Shown here in pieces: positions 17,618-26,173 of a DNA stretch of 64,000 nucleotides (position 1 is the stretch's first letter; the number at the start of each line of letters is the position of its first letter). Under the pieces are notes generated by a model. That model was not told where the DNA came from. It saw only the letters and a list, made by a program, of their open reading frames with translations, and ran no database searches. The position numbers and the translations under genes were made by a program. Source of the DNA: Faecalibacterium duncaniae. Lineage in GTDB: Bacteria > Bacillota > Clostridia > Oscillospirales > Ruminococcaceae. The DNA lies in NCBI RefSeq assembly GCF_010509575.1, contig NZ_CP048437.1, positions 2,790,001 to 2,854,000 on the forward strand, read 5' to 3'.

Positions 17618-18937
17618 ATGGCATTACACGTTCTGGACGAAGCCAACCGCTGCCTCGGCTGCAAAAAGCCGATGTGCCAGCAGGGCTGTCCCATCCACAC
17701 CAACATCCCCGAGGTCATCCGTCTGCTCAAGGCAAACGAGCTGGATGCCGCAGGCCGGATGCTGTTTGAGAACAACCCCCTGACCACGGTCTGCTCTCTG
17801 GTCTGCAACCACGAGAACCAGTGCGAGGGCCACTGCATCCGCAACCGGATGCCCAGCCACGATCCTGTCCACTTTTCCATCATCGAGGACTATATCTCCA
17901 CCACCTATGCCAACAAGATGACCAAGGGCCCCGCCCCCAAGAACGGCATGAAGGCCGCTGTGGTGGGTGCAGGCCCTGCCGGCCTGACCATTGCCGTGCT
18001 GCTGGCACGCTGGGGCTATGATATCACCATCTTCGATGCCCGGGATAAGATCGGCGGCGTGATGCGGTACGGCATCCCCAACTACCGCCTGCCCGACAGC
18101 GTGCTGGACGATTTCCAGTACCGCCACCTTGAGCTCAAGGGCATCCATGTCCGGCCCAACACCACCATCGGCAAGACCATCACCATCGACGACCTGTTCC
18201 GCGACGGCTACAAGAGCGTGTTCATCGGTGCCGGTCTGTGGAAGGCCAACGCCATGCACATCAAGGGCGAGGCCCTGGGCAACGTGGCCTTCGGCATCGA
18301 CTATCTGGCCAACTCCAAGGCCTTCCGGCTGGGGGACGACATCGCCGTGATCGGCGTGGGCAACTCGGCCATGGACTGCGCCCGCACCGCCATCCGCAAC
18401 GGTGCCCGCCATGTCACCTGCTATGCCCGCCGGGACGAAAGCTGCATCAGCGCCTCTGCGTACGAGGTCAGCTATGCCAAGCTCGAGGGCGTGGGCTTCC
18501 GCTTCTGCAAGGCCCCGGTGGAGATCCGGGAAAACGGCCTGATCTGCCGCGACACGGTCAAGAACGAAGAGGGCAAGTTCGTGCAGGTAGAGGGCAGCGA
18601 GACCTTCTACCCCCACACCGGTGTCATCGTCTCGGTGAGCCAGGGCTCGGAGAGCAACCTCGTCAAGACCACCACCGGCATCGAGACCAACCAGAAGGGC
18701 CTGCTGACCGTCAGCGAGGACGGCAGCACCACCCGCGAGGGCGTGTTTGCCGGCGGCGATGCCGTTATGGGTGCCCGTACCGTGGTCGAGGCCGTAGCCA
18801 TTGCCAAGCAGGTGGCCGAATCCATGGACAAGTACATGAAGAGCCTGCCTGCAGATACGACCCCCGATCCCTACGCCGACATCCCCACCTTCCAGACCCC
18901 CACCTCAGACGTTCTGGGCAAACAGGAAGTCAAATAA
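17618..18937 (+). CDS. NAD(P)-dependent flavoprotein oxidoreductase, GltD/NfnB-like
   Basis: A 439-aa protein of the glutamate-synthase small-subunit family. N-terminal Fe-S cluster cysteines (CLGCKKPMCQQGCPIHTNIP and CSLVCNHENQCEGHC), an FAD dinucleotide fold GAGPAGLTIA near residue 117, an NAD(P) fold GVGNSAMDCARTAIR near residue 247 and the C-terminal FAGGDAVMGARTVVEA are visible. Candidates are NfnB of the electron-bifurcating NfnAB complex, the SudA-like subunit, or a stand-alone GltD. No NfnA or GltB gene is adjacent, so the partner cannot be assigned. SD GAGGAGG upstream, own terminator. Confidence 0.85.
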   Translation: MALHVLDEANRCLGCKKPMCQQGCPIHTNIPEVIRLLKANELDAAGRMLFENNPLTTVCSLVCNHENQCEGHCIRNRMPSHDPVHFSIIEDYISTTYANKMTKGPAPKNGMKAAVVGAGPAGLTIAVLLARWGYDITIFDARDKIGGVMRYGIPNYRLPDSVLDDFQYRHLELKGIHVRPNTTIGKTITIDDLFRDGYKSVFIGAGLWKANAMHIKGEALGNVAFGIDYLANSKAFRLGDDIAVIGVGNSAMDCARTAIRNGARHVTCYARRDESCISASAYEVSYAKLEGVGFRFCKAPVEIRENGLICRDTVKNEEGKFVQVEGSETFYPHTGVIVSVSQGSESNLVKTTTGIETNQKGLLTVSEDGSTTREGVFAGGDAVMGARTVVEAVAIAKQVAESMDKYMKSLPADTTPDPYADIPTFQTPTSDVLGKQEVK

Positions 18938-18946
18938 TGCTTTTCC

Positions 18947-18973
18947 CGCCCGGCTGGTCTGTCCCGCCGGGCG
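18947..18973 (+). terminator. Terminator of the GltD/NfnB-like gene
   Basis: CGCCCGGC (18947-18954) pairs with GCCGGGCG (18966-18973), followed by TTTTATTT. Confidence 0.88.
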
Positions 18974-19051
18974 TTTTATTTCTCATCGGTTTCCATTTGA
19001 TTTCCAATTTGTAAATTTTGCATCTATTTATCCATCTTTACCGTTTCTTAG

Positions 19052-19081
19052 TTGACCCCTTTTTCCGTTTTTCAGTATACT
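19052..19081 (+). promoter_or_regulatory. Promoter of the DUF1538-PII operon
   Basis: TTGACC (19052-19057), 18-bp spacer, TATACT (19076-19081). It lies about 55 bp upstream of the chosen GTG start. Confidence 0.7.
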
Positions 19082-19136
19082 AATCATATATCCGTATGTG
19101 TTTTGTACACTGCGGAAATATTTTCTCGAAAGGTCG

Positions 19137-20687
19137 GTGGACATTATTCTCAAGGCATCCATCCCCAAACTGCGGGAAAAATTATTGGAAGCGCTTCAGG
19201 CGGTGCTGCCCATCGTGGCCATCGTGCTGGTGCTCTGCTTTTCCATTGCTCCCGTCTCCCCCAGCATCCTGCTCTGCTTCCTGCTGGGCGCGGCTATGAT
19301 CATTGTGGGCATCATGTTCTTTACGCTGGGCGCGGAGATGAGCATGAGCCCCATGGGCGAGCGGGTGGGCGCAATGCTCACCAAAAGCCGGAGCGTGCCG
19401 CTCATCATCGGTGTCGGCTTTCTGCTGGGCTTCCTCATCACCATCTCGGAGCCCGACTTACAGGTATTGGCCAATCAGGTGCCCTCCATCCCCAACATGA
19501 CCCTCATCCTCTCAGTGGCGGCAGGCGTGGGGCTGTTTCTCGTGGTCGCCTTCCTGCGTATGCTGCTGGGCATTGCCCTGCCCAAGCTGCTGGTGGTGTT
19601 CTACGGGCTCATCTTTGTGCTGGCCGCCTTTGTACCAAAGGAATTTCTTTCCGTGGCCTTTGATTCCGGCGGCGTGACCACCGGCCCCATCACCGTTCCT
19701 TTCATCATGGCGCTGGGTGTCGGCGTGGCCGCTATCCGTTCCGACCGCCATGCCGCGGACGACAGCTTTGGTCTGGTGGCGCTGTGTTCCATCGGCCCCA
19801 TTCTGGCAGTGCTCATTCTGGGCATTGCGTTCCAGGCCAGCGACAGCACCTACGTTCCGCCCATCCTGCCCAACGTCAGCGATTCCGTGGAGCTGTGGCA
19901 GCTCTTCCACGAGGGCCTGCCCACCTACATCAAGGAGATCGCCACCTCCCTGCTGCCCATCATCGCCATGTTCGGCGTGTTCCAGCTGGCGGCCCTCAAG
20001 CTCGACCGGCGGACGCTGGGCCGCATCGGCGTGGGCCTGGCCTATACTTATCTCGGTCTTGTGCTATTCCTCGCAGGCGCAAACATCGGCTTTATGCCCG
20101 CCGGTAATTATCTGGGCCAGGTGCTGGCAGGCCAGAGCTTCCGCTGGCTGCTGGTGCCCATCGGGATGCTCATCGGCTACTTCATCGTCAAGGCCGAGCC
20201 CGCCGTCTATGTACTGAACAAGCAGGTCGAGGAAGTGACCGACGGTGCCATCTCCGCCAGCACCATGGGCGCAGCCCTCTCGGCAGGCGTTTCCCTCTCG
20301 GTGGGTCTTGCCATGGTGCGGGTGCTCACCGGCATCTCCATCCTGTGGTTTCTCATCCCGGGCTATGCCTTTGCCATCGGCATCTCCTTCGTGGTGCCCA
20401 AGCTCTACACCGCCATCGCCTTTGACGCGGGCGGCGTTGCTTCCGGCCCCATGACGGCCACCTTCCTGCTGCCGCTGGCACAGGGTGCCTGTGTGGCCGT
20501 GGGCGGCAATATCGTCACCGATGCCTTCGGCGTGGTGGCCATGGTCGCCATGACCCCCCTCATCACGGTGCAGCTCATGGGTCTGATGGCCCAGCTCAAG
20601 CAGCGCCGGGCCCGCCAGGCACAGCCTGTGCCCGCCGCCGCGCTGGCCTTTGCCGACCTGCCGGATGATGCCATCATCGAGCTGTAA
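19137..20687 (+). CDS. DUF1538 family integral membrane protein
   Basis: A 516-aa polytopic membrane protein with about 12-14 hydrophobic segments. It contains two homologous halves, each with the same motif: AFDSGGVTTGPITVPFIMALG (around residue 177) and AFDAGGVASGPMTATFLLPLA (around residue 425). This is the DUF1538 repeat and suggests a transporter or channel with two related half-sites. The substrate is unknown. I take the GTG at 19137 (SD GAAAGG) as start; a GTG at 19098 adds 13 residues of poor quality. The next gene encodes a double PII-like protein, so PII-type gating is likely. Confidence 0.85.
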   Translation: MDIILKASIPKLREKLLEALQAVLPIVAIVLVLCFSIAPVSPSILLCFLLGAAMIIVGIMFFTLGAEMSMSPMGERVGAMLTKSRSVPLIIGVGFLLGFLITISEPDLQVLANQVPSIPNMTLILSVAAGVGLFLVVAFLRMLLGIALPKLLVVFYGLIFVLAAFVPKEFLSVAFDSGGVTTGPITVPFIMALGVGVAAIRSDRHAADDSFGLVALCSIGPILAVLILGIAFQASDSTYVPPILPNVSDSVELWQLFHEGLPTYIKEIATSLLPIIAMFGVFQLAALKLDRRTLGRIGVGLAYTYLGLVLFLAGANIGFMPAGNYLGQVLAGQSFRWLLVPIGMLIGYFIVKAEPAVYVLNKQVEEVTDGAISASTMGAALSAGVSLSVGLAMVRVLTGISILWFLIPGYAFAIGISFVVPKLYTAIAFDAGGVASGPMTATFLLPLAQGACVAVGGNIVTDAFGVVAMVAMTPLITVQLMGLMAQLKQRRARQAQPVPAAALAFADLPDDAIIEL

Positions 20688-20699
20688 GGAGGTCCTGCT

Positions 20700-21374
20700 G
20701 TGAATACTTTATACTGGCTCATCACCATCACCGACCGCCACTCCACCGATGCCTTTCTGGCCCTTTACGAGGAGCACGGCATCACGGTCAGCCTGCGCAC
20801 GGTGGGTGCAGGCACGGCGGTGCGGGAGACCCTTTCCACCCTGGGGCTGGAGCAGACCGAAAAGGCCGTGCTCTTTGCCATGATCACCGCCGAGACCTGG
20901 CCCGGCCTGCAAAAAGACCTGCGCCGCAAAATGCGCATCGATGTGCCGGGCACCGGCATCGCGTTCATCATCCCGGTCAGCAGCATCGGCGGCAAGCGGG
21001 CGCTGCAATTCCTGACCGAACACCAGACCTTTGCACTGAAGGAGGAAAGCACCTTGAAGGATACCCGCTATGAGCTGCTGCTCGTCATTGCCAATCAGAG
21101 CCACACCGGCTCCATCATGGACACGGCCCGCGCCGCCGGAGCTGGCGGCGGCACCGTCATCCACGCAAAGGGCACCGGCATGGAGGGTGCCGCCCACTTT
21201 ATGGGGGTGGAGCTGGTCAACGAGAAGGAGCTGGTGCTCATCGTGTCCCGCACCACCCTGAAAAACCAGATCATGCAGGCCATCATGCAGGGGGCAGGCC
21301 CCAAGGCGGGAGCCATCGTGTTCTCCTTGCCCGTGACCGATACGGCGGGTCTGCGGCTGCTGGACGAGGAGTAA
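20700..21374 (+). CDS. P-II-like regulator with two tandem PII domains
   Basis: A 224-aa soluble protein that looks like two PII/GlnK-like ferredoxin folds in tandem. The first has YWLITITDRHSTDAFLALYEEHGI. The second has YELLLVIANQSHTGSIMDTARAAGAGGGTVIHAKGTG, whose GGGTVIHAKG matches the PII nucleotide-binding B-loop. The GTG start has AAGGAGG 8 nt upstream and lies 12 bp after the DUF1538 gene, so the two form an operon. By analogy with GlnK-AmtB it may bind a small molecule or nucleotide and gate the membrane protein. Confidence 0.82.
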   Translation: MNTLYWLITITDRHSTDAFLALYEEHGITVSLRTVGAGTAVRETLSTLGLEQTEKAVLFAMITAETWPGLQKDLRRKMRIDVPGTGIAFIIPVSSIGGKRALQFLTEHQTFALKEESTLKDTRYELLLVIANQSHTGSIMDTARAAGAGGGTVIHAKGTGMEGAAHFMGVELVNEKELVLIVSRTTLKNQIMQAIMQGAGPKAGAIVFSLPVTDTAGLRLLDEE

Positions 21375-21384
21375 CGGTCTCGCC

Positions 21385-21432
21385 CTCTCAGGCGCTTCGC
21401 GCCAGCTCCCCCAAAGGGGGAGCCCTTGGCAG
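21385..21432. repeat. Dispersed palindromic repeat, copy 4 (module B only)
   Basis: GCCCTCTCAGGCGCTTCGC then GCCAGCTCCCCC AAA GGGGGAGCCCTTGGC, the same as the right module of copy 2. It may also serve as a weak terminator for the PII gene. Confidence 0.75.
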
Positions 21433-21528
21433 CCACATCAATTCCGCTGTTCTGATGGGAAGCAACCGCATCGGGTGGATTTTCTTGAAGTTTTCCTGTA
21501 TTATAAGGATAGTATGGGAGGTACTGCT

Positions 21529-22398
21529 ATGAAATCTACTCGTCGCTGGCAGCAGCTTTTGCTGAACAGTCTGGCTATCATCCTGGGCAACGCACTGTAT
21601 TCGCTGGCGGTGGCCCTGTTTCTGGAGCCCGCCGGGCTCATCACGGGCGGTGCCACCGGCATCGCGCTGGCCTTCGGGCGGCTGACGGGGCTCTCCGTCT
21701 CCGGTTTCCTCTTCCTCTTCAACATGTCCATGCTGGTGTGGGGCTGGGCGGTGCTGGGCAGGAAGTTCGCACTGAACACCCTTGCCAGCAGCGTGCTGAG
21801 CCCCGCCTTTCTGGCGCTGTTTGAGCGGCTGCTGGATGGCCGGGTGCTGACTGAGGATATCTTCCTCTGTACCATCTTCTCGGGTCTGGGCATCGGCGTT
21901 GCGCTGGGCATGGTCATCCGGGCGGGCGCTTCCACAGGCGGCATGGATATCCCTCCGCTGGTGCTGCAGAAATGGTTCCGCTGGCCGGTGTCCATCACCA
22001 TGATGCTCTTTGATATCGCCATCCTGCTGGTGCAGGCAGCGTTCAGCCAGCCGGAGCAGGTGCTCTACGGCATCGTGCTGGTCATCACCCACACCATCGT
22101 CATGGACAAGATGCTGATGCTGGGCGACAGCCGCACCGAGGTCAAGATCATCAGCACCCGGTCGGATGAGATCCGCACCGCCATTCTGGCTGAGATCGAC
22201 CGCGGCGTGACCGTGCTCCACGGCGAGGGCGGCTACACCGGCGAGCCCAGCGAGGTGCTGCTCAGCGTCATCTCCAACCGGGAGCTGCCCCGGCTGGAAA
22301 AGCTGGTCCATTCCATCGACCCCGCCTGTTTCCTCATCGTCAGCCGCGTGACCGAAGTCAGCGGCCGGGGCTTCTCGATGGAAAAGGAATACCAGTAA
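21529..22398 (+). CDS. YitT family membrane protein (DUF161 plus DUF2179)
   Basis: A 289-aa protein with five or six membrane segments (DUF161 repeats, residues about 10-190; motif LYSLAVALFLEPAGLITGGATGIAL and RAGASTGGMDIPPL). A cytosolic C-terminal DUF2179 domain follows (VKIISTRSDEIRTAIL, GEGGYTG, LLSVISNRELPRL). Function is unknown; the C-terminal domain resembles a ligand-sensing ACT/PII-like fold. Start chosen at the ATG after GGGAGG; an ATG at 21475 has no SD. Monocistronic. Confidence 0.87.
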   Translation: MKSTRRWQQLLLNSLAIILGNALYSLAVALFLEPAGLITGGATGIALAFGRLTGLSVSGFLFLFNMSMLVWGWAVLGRKFALNTLASSVLSPAFLALFERLLDGRVLTEDIFLCTIFSGLGIGVALGMVIRAGASTGGMDIPPLVLQKWFRWPVSITMMLFDIAILLVQAAFSQPEQVLYGIVLVITHTIVMDKMLMLGDSRTEVKIISTRSDEIRTAILAEIDRGVTVLHGEGGYTGEPSEVLLSVISNRELPRLEKLVHSIDPACFLIVSRVTEVSGRGFSMEKEYQ

Positions 22399-22404
22399 AT
22401 CTCC

Positions 22405-22433
22405 TTGACAGTGTTTCTGCTATCTGCTATATT
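22405..22433 (+). promoter_or_regulatory. Consensus promoter of the esterase/nucleoside hydrolase operon
   Basis: TTGACA (22405-22410), 17-bp spacer, TATATT (22428-22433). It starts only 7 bp after the yitT stop. Confidence 0.8.
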
Positions 22434-22459
22434 GATATCGGAATAACAAAGTCGATTTT

Positions 22460-22512
22460 GGGCTTTCGCACAGGGACCCCCCTGCTTTTCGGGGTTATCT
22501 GTACGAAGGCCC
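22460..22512 (+). promoter_or_regulatory. Long structured leader hairpin upstream of the esterase gene
   Basis: GGGCTTTCGCACAG (22460-22473) can pair with CTGTACGAAGGCCC (22499-22512), with one mismatch and one wobble. An inner ACCCC/GGGGT stem is nested in the loop. It is followed by GTTTTACT, so it could be the yitT terminator. Because the promoter at 22405 lies upstream of it, it would sit in the leader of the next operon and could act as an attenuator or an RNA sensor. Confidence 0.5.
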
Positions 22513-22540
22513 GTTTTACTACAGGAAAAAGGAGCCAACT

Positions 22541-23521
22541 ATGAAAATCACTCAGATCCCCATGGGGACCCACAATGCCCAGCTGACCTGCTACCTGCAG
22601 GATCCCTGCACCGAAATGCCTGCTCTGGATCGCTGCCCTGCGATCCTGATCTTTCCGGGTGGAGCCTATGCCTTCTGCTCAGACCGGGAAGCCGATCCTG
22701 TAGCGCTGGCCTTCCTGAATGCAGGCTACAATGCCTTTGTGCTGCGGTACAGCGTCTCCCAGAACTGTCCGGTGGAGGAGGTCTATACCAATGCCTTTGC
22801 CGAAGCGCAGGAGGCCATGGACTACCTGCATCAGAACGCAGGTGACCTGCACATCGACTCGGAGCAGATTGCCGTGGTAGGCTTCTCTGCCGGCGGGCAT
22901 CTTGCCGCCTCGGTGGGCACCATGGGCCGGGTCCGTCCTGCGGCCATGCTGCTGGGCTACGCTGTGTTCAGCGTCCCGGGCAAGGCGTTAGGCATGGAGC
23001 TGCCGGACCTGCTGCAGCAGGTGGATGACCAGACTCCCCCTGCCTTCCTTTTTGCCACTCAGGGCGACCATCTGGTGCCCGCCACACAGTCCCTGCAGTT
23101 TGCCACCCTGTTGGCAGAGCGGAAGATCCCCTATGAGATGCATATCTTTGCTTACGGCGACCACGGCTTCTCCACCGGCAGCCGCCACATCGCCAATTCC
23201 CAAAACCCGGAAAACCCGGAATCCGCAGTGTGGCAGGGCATGGCACTCGGCTTCCTGAACCACATCTTCAACCACGACGTGCTGGTGCCCGCCCCGGAGG
23301 AAATCAAGGAATTCTGTCTTGATATGAAGATCGGCACCCTGCTGGACACTCCTCAGTCCGCTGCCCTGATCCAGCAGCTGCTGCCGGAGCTGGCCCAATA
23401 TGTGCAGCAGGAGCCCGGCTCCCGGGGCATTTCGGTGAATGATCTGCAATTCTACAGCAACAAAATGTTCGATGAAGAAAAGCTGGCCGCACTGAACGAA
23501 GCTCTGGTAAAACTGAATTGA
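22541..23521 (+). CDS. Alpha/beta hydrolase (BD-FAE / acetyl-esterase-like)
   Basis: A 326-aa cytoplasmic hydrolase. The oxyanion-hole motif FPGGAYAF (residues 32-39), the nucleophile elbow GFSAGG (around 112-117) and a late acid/histidine pair (ATQGDHLV and YGDHGFS) make up a serine-hydrolase catalytic set. The family includes acetyl-xylan and feruloyl esterases. A C-terminal extension of about 90 residues (from VPAPEEIKEF) is helical and unassigned. First gene of a two-gene operon with a nucleoside hydrolase. Confidence 0.82.
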   Translation: MKITQIPMGTHNAQLTCYLQDPCTEMPALDRCPAILIFPGGAYAFCSDREADPVALAFLNAGYNAFVLRYSVSQNCPVEEVYTNAFAEAQEAMDYLHQNAGDLHIDSEQIAVVGFSAGGHLAASVGTMGRVRPAAMLLGYAVFSVPGKALGMELPDLLQQVDDQTPPAFLFATQGDHLVPATQSLQFATLLAERKIPYEMHIFAYGDHGFSTGSRHIANSQNPENPESAVWQGMALGFLNHIFNHDVLVPAPEEIKEFCLDMKIGTLLDTPQSAALIQQLLPELAQYVQQEPGSRGISVNDLQFYSNKMFDEEKLAALNEALVKLN

Positions 23522-23532
23522 GGTAACACCAC

Positions 23533-24471
23533 ATGGAACGCTCTGAACTTCTTGCGCGGCTGGGATTTGCACCGCCGGAGGCCTGCCGGGTGCGGGTCAT
23601 CATTGACACCGATGCAAAAAACGAGGGCGATGATGACTTTGCCATCCTGCACCATCTGCTTACTCCGCAATTTGATGTGCGTGGTATCTGTGCCACCCAT
23701 TTCGAGGTCAAAACCACCCAAAGGGGCTTGCCGCCCCACAGCATGGAACGCAGTTACCAGGAGGTATGCCGCCTGCTGAACGCCGCACACATCGACGATG
23801 TTCCTGTTTTTCATGGTTGTACTGCCCCTCTCGCCTCCCCGGAGGATGCTCCCGACTGTGAAGCTGTCGAGTTTCTGATCCAGGAGGCTCTGCGGGATGA
23901 CCCGGCTCCCCTGTACATTGCGGCCCAGGGCGCTATGACAAACATTGCCGCCGCCCTGAACCGTGCCCCGGAGATCGCGTCCCGCATGACGGTGCTCTGG
24001 AACGGCGGCGGCCCCTATCCCGCCGGACGACCGGAATTCAATGTTCAGCAAGACCCCATCGCCTGCCGTGTCCTGTTGGACAGCGCTGTCACGGTCTGGC
24101 AGATCCCACAGGATGTCTACGCCGGATTCGAGGTATCCCTTGCCGAATTGGCGCTTCGGGTACGGCCCTGCGGCGAAGTGGGAGCCTATCTATTTCAGCA
24201 GCTGATGGACGAGTACCCCTCCGAATACGATCCCCGCTTTCCTCTGCGCACCGGGGGCAATTGGACTTTGGGTGACAACACTACCGCCGCCGTCCTGCTG
24301 GAGAATGGATTCCGGGGGCACTGGACACTCCGCCCGGCCCCTGTGCTCCTGCCCAGCCTGACCTATGCTGAAGCTTCCGACCGTAAAACCATCCGTGTCT
24401 ATCACGATCTGGATGTTCGTTTTGCACTGGAAGATTTTTATTCCAAGCTGGCGCTGTGCTACCTCAGATAA
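23533..24471 (+). CDS. Nucleoside hydrolase-like protein
   Basis: A 312-aa protein of the inosine-uridine-preferring nucleoside hydrolase fold. The N-terminal Ca2+-binding motif is IIDTDAKNEGDDDFAILH, close to the family DTDxxxDD pattern, and there is a later AAQGAMTNIAAAL segment. The spacing differs from classic IunH (DTDAKNEGDDD instead of DTDPGxDD), so substrate is uncertain. It lies 11 bp after the esterase gene and is probably co-transcribed. Confidence 0.75.
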   Translation: MERSELLARLGFAPPEACRVRVIIDTDAKNEGDDDFAILHHLLTPQFDVRGICATHFEVKTTQRGLPPHSMERSYQEVCRLLNAAHIDDVPVFHGCTAPLASPEDAPDCEAVEFLIQEALRDDPAPLYIAAQGAMTNIAAALNRAPEIASRMTVLWNGGGPYPAGRPEFNVQQDPIACRVLLDSAVTVWQIPQDVYAGFEVSLAELALRVRPCGEVGAYLFQQLMDEYPSEYDPRFPLRTGGNWTLGDNTTAAVLLENGFRGHWTLRPAPVLLPSLTYAEASDRKTIRVYHDLDVRFALEDFYSKLALCYLR

Positions 24472-24484
24472 GGATCATACAAAA

Positions 24485-24525
24485 CAACAGCCCCCTCGGG
24501 TCATAATAGCCTGAGGGGGCTGTTG
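24485..24525. terminator. Bidirectional terminator between nucleoside hydrolase and cls
   Basis: CAACAGCCCCCTC (24485-24497) pairs with GAGGGGGCTGTTG (24513-24525). It lies between convergent genes and is close to both stops. Confidence 0.85.
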
Positions 24526-24541
24526 CTCTGTAATTCAGCTG

Positions 24542-26161
24542 TTACAGCAGCGGTGCAATGACCTTGAGCAGCATTCCGGTGGCACGGAGCAGATAATGCT
24601 TCTGCCAGATGCTGGCCGAGGTATTTTCCACCGTGCGGCACTGTTCCAGCGTGTGCTGGAAATCCTGCTCAATGTCCCGGATACAGGGAGCATCCACCAT
24701 CCAGACGGCATCTTCAAAGTGATGGTACAGGCTGCGGTAGTCCAGATTGATGGTGCCCACCACCGCTTCCCTGCCATCCACCACGAATACCTTTGCATGG
24801 ACAAAACCAGGGCTCCACTCGCTGATCTTCACGCCCGAATCCAGCAGGGCCGAATAGTGGCTCTTTGCCAGTGCGTAGGGGAACTGCTTGTCCGGCTTTC
24901 CGGGCAGGATAAGGTGGACATCCACGCCCCGTTCAGCGGCAAATTTCAGGGCGGTCTCCAGCTCGCCGTCCAGGATAAGGTAGGGGGTCATAATGTGGAT
25001 GTAATCCCTGGCCCGGTTGAGCAGGTCGATATAGACCATCTCGCCCACCCGCTCGCCGTCCAGCGGGCAGTCCCCGTAGGGAGCCGCCACGCCCTTTGCA
25101 TTTTCCGGCACCGGAATGGGCTGGGTCAGGAACTGCTCATATTCCGGCTCCTTCAGGATGCCCCACATCTGCAGAAACTGAGCCGTCAGCGAACGGACTG
25201 CCTCGCCCTCCAGCATCACGGCGGCATCCTTCCAGCGGCCATGCTTCTGGATGTGGTTGATGTACTCATCGGCAAGATTCACGCCGCCGGTAAAACCGAC
25301 CCGCCCGTCAATGACAAGAATTTTCCGGTGGTCGCGGTAATTGTAATGGGTGGAGACGAACGGCTGCACCGGGCTGAACACCTTGCACTGGATGTTCAGC
25401 TTTTCCAGCAGTCGGGGGTAATTGCGGGGCAGGGTGGAGAACTCACAGGTGCCGTCGTACATCACCCGGACATCCACGCCCTGCAGCGCCTTGCGGGCCA
25501 GCACTTCCAGGATCTTGCCCCACATCAGGCCCTCGTCGATGATGAAATACTCCACAAAGATATATTCTTCTGCCGTTTCCAGCTGGCGCAGCAGTTCCTC
25601 AAACTTTGCCTCGCCGCCGGGGAAATAGGTCATGGCGGTGTTCTGGTACACCGGAAAGCCGCCGCCCCGCCCGTACAGGTACTTTGCCAGCGAGGCCGCA
25701 CCGGGTTCAAGCGCTTTCAGCTGCTCCACTGCCTTTTGGCTCTGCGGCAGCCAGCCGCGCAGCTGATCCTCCAGCTCCAGCAGCCGTTTGCGCAGGATGT
25801 TGTGCCCGAAATTGCTCTTGACATAGAAGAACATCGGAATGCCCACCACCGGCGCAATGGCAACCACCACCATCCAGGTGATCTTGGCGCTGTTGTCCAT
25901 CTTGCTGTTGAGCAGGTAGATGACCATGGCCGATGTAACGACCACGCTGCCGCCAAAGTAATGAGGCCACAGGTTGCCGAACCACCGGAAGATGCTGAAC
26001 AACAGCCCTATCTGCAGCAGCAGGAGGATCAGCACCAGGCCAAAGCGGCTGAAGATGGCGTGGATCACACCCTTCTGCCCCTTTCTCAACAGCCGCAGGC
26101 CGCCGTCCTCAAACTGATGAACATAGCCCTTGACGTTCTGTTTCAGTTTCTCTGTTTTCAT
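24542..26161 (-). CDS. cls: Cardiolipin synthase
   Basis: Phospholipase-D-family enzyme making cardiolipin from phosphatidylglycerol in the membrane. The 539-aa product has two or three N-terminal membrane segments (around residues 35-85), then two PLD domains. The first catalytic HxK is HYNYRDHRKILVIDGRVGFTGG (around 265) and the second is HAKVFVVDGREAVVGTINLD (around 450). Length is typical of long Cls. Separated by 13 bp from the C39-like gene upstream, so probably co-transcribed. Confidence 0.92.
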   Translation of the reverse strand: MKTEKLKQNVKGYVHQFEDGGLRLLRKGQKGVIHAIFSRFGLVLILLLLQIGLLFSIFRWFGNLWPHYFGGSVVVTSAMVIYLLNSKMDNSAKITWMVVVAIAPVVGIPMFFYVKSNFGHNILRKRLLELEDQLRGWLPQSQKAVEQLKALEPGAASLAKYLYGRGGGFPVYQNTAMTYFPGGEAKFEELLRQLETAEEYIFVEYFIIDEGLMWGKILEVLARKALQGVDVRVMYDGTCEFSTLPRNYPRLLEKLNIQCKVFSPVQPFVSTHYNYRDHRKILVIDGRVGFTGGVNLADEYINHIQKHGRWKDAAVMLEGEAVRSLTAQFLQMWGILKEPEYEQFLTQPIPVPENAKGVAAPYGDCPLDGERVGEMVYIDLLNRARDYIHIMTPYLILDGELETALKFAAERGVDVHLILPGKPDKQFPYALAKSHYSALLDSGVKISEWSPGFVHAKVFVVDGREAVVGTINLDYRSLYHHFEDAVWMVDAPCIRDIEQDFQHTLEQCRTVENTSASIWQKHYLLRATGMLLKVIAPLL

Positions 26162-26173
26162 GTTCCGCCTTTC

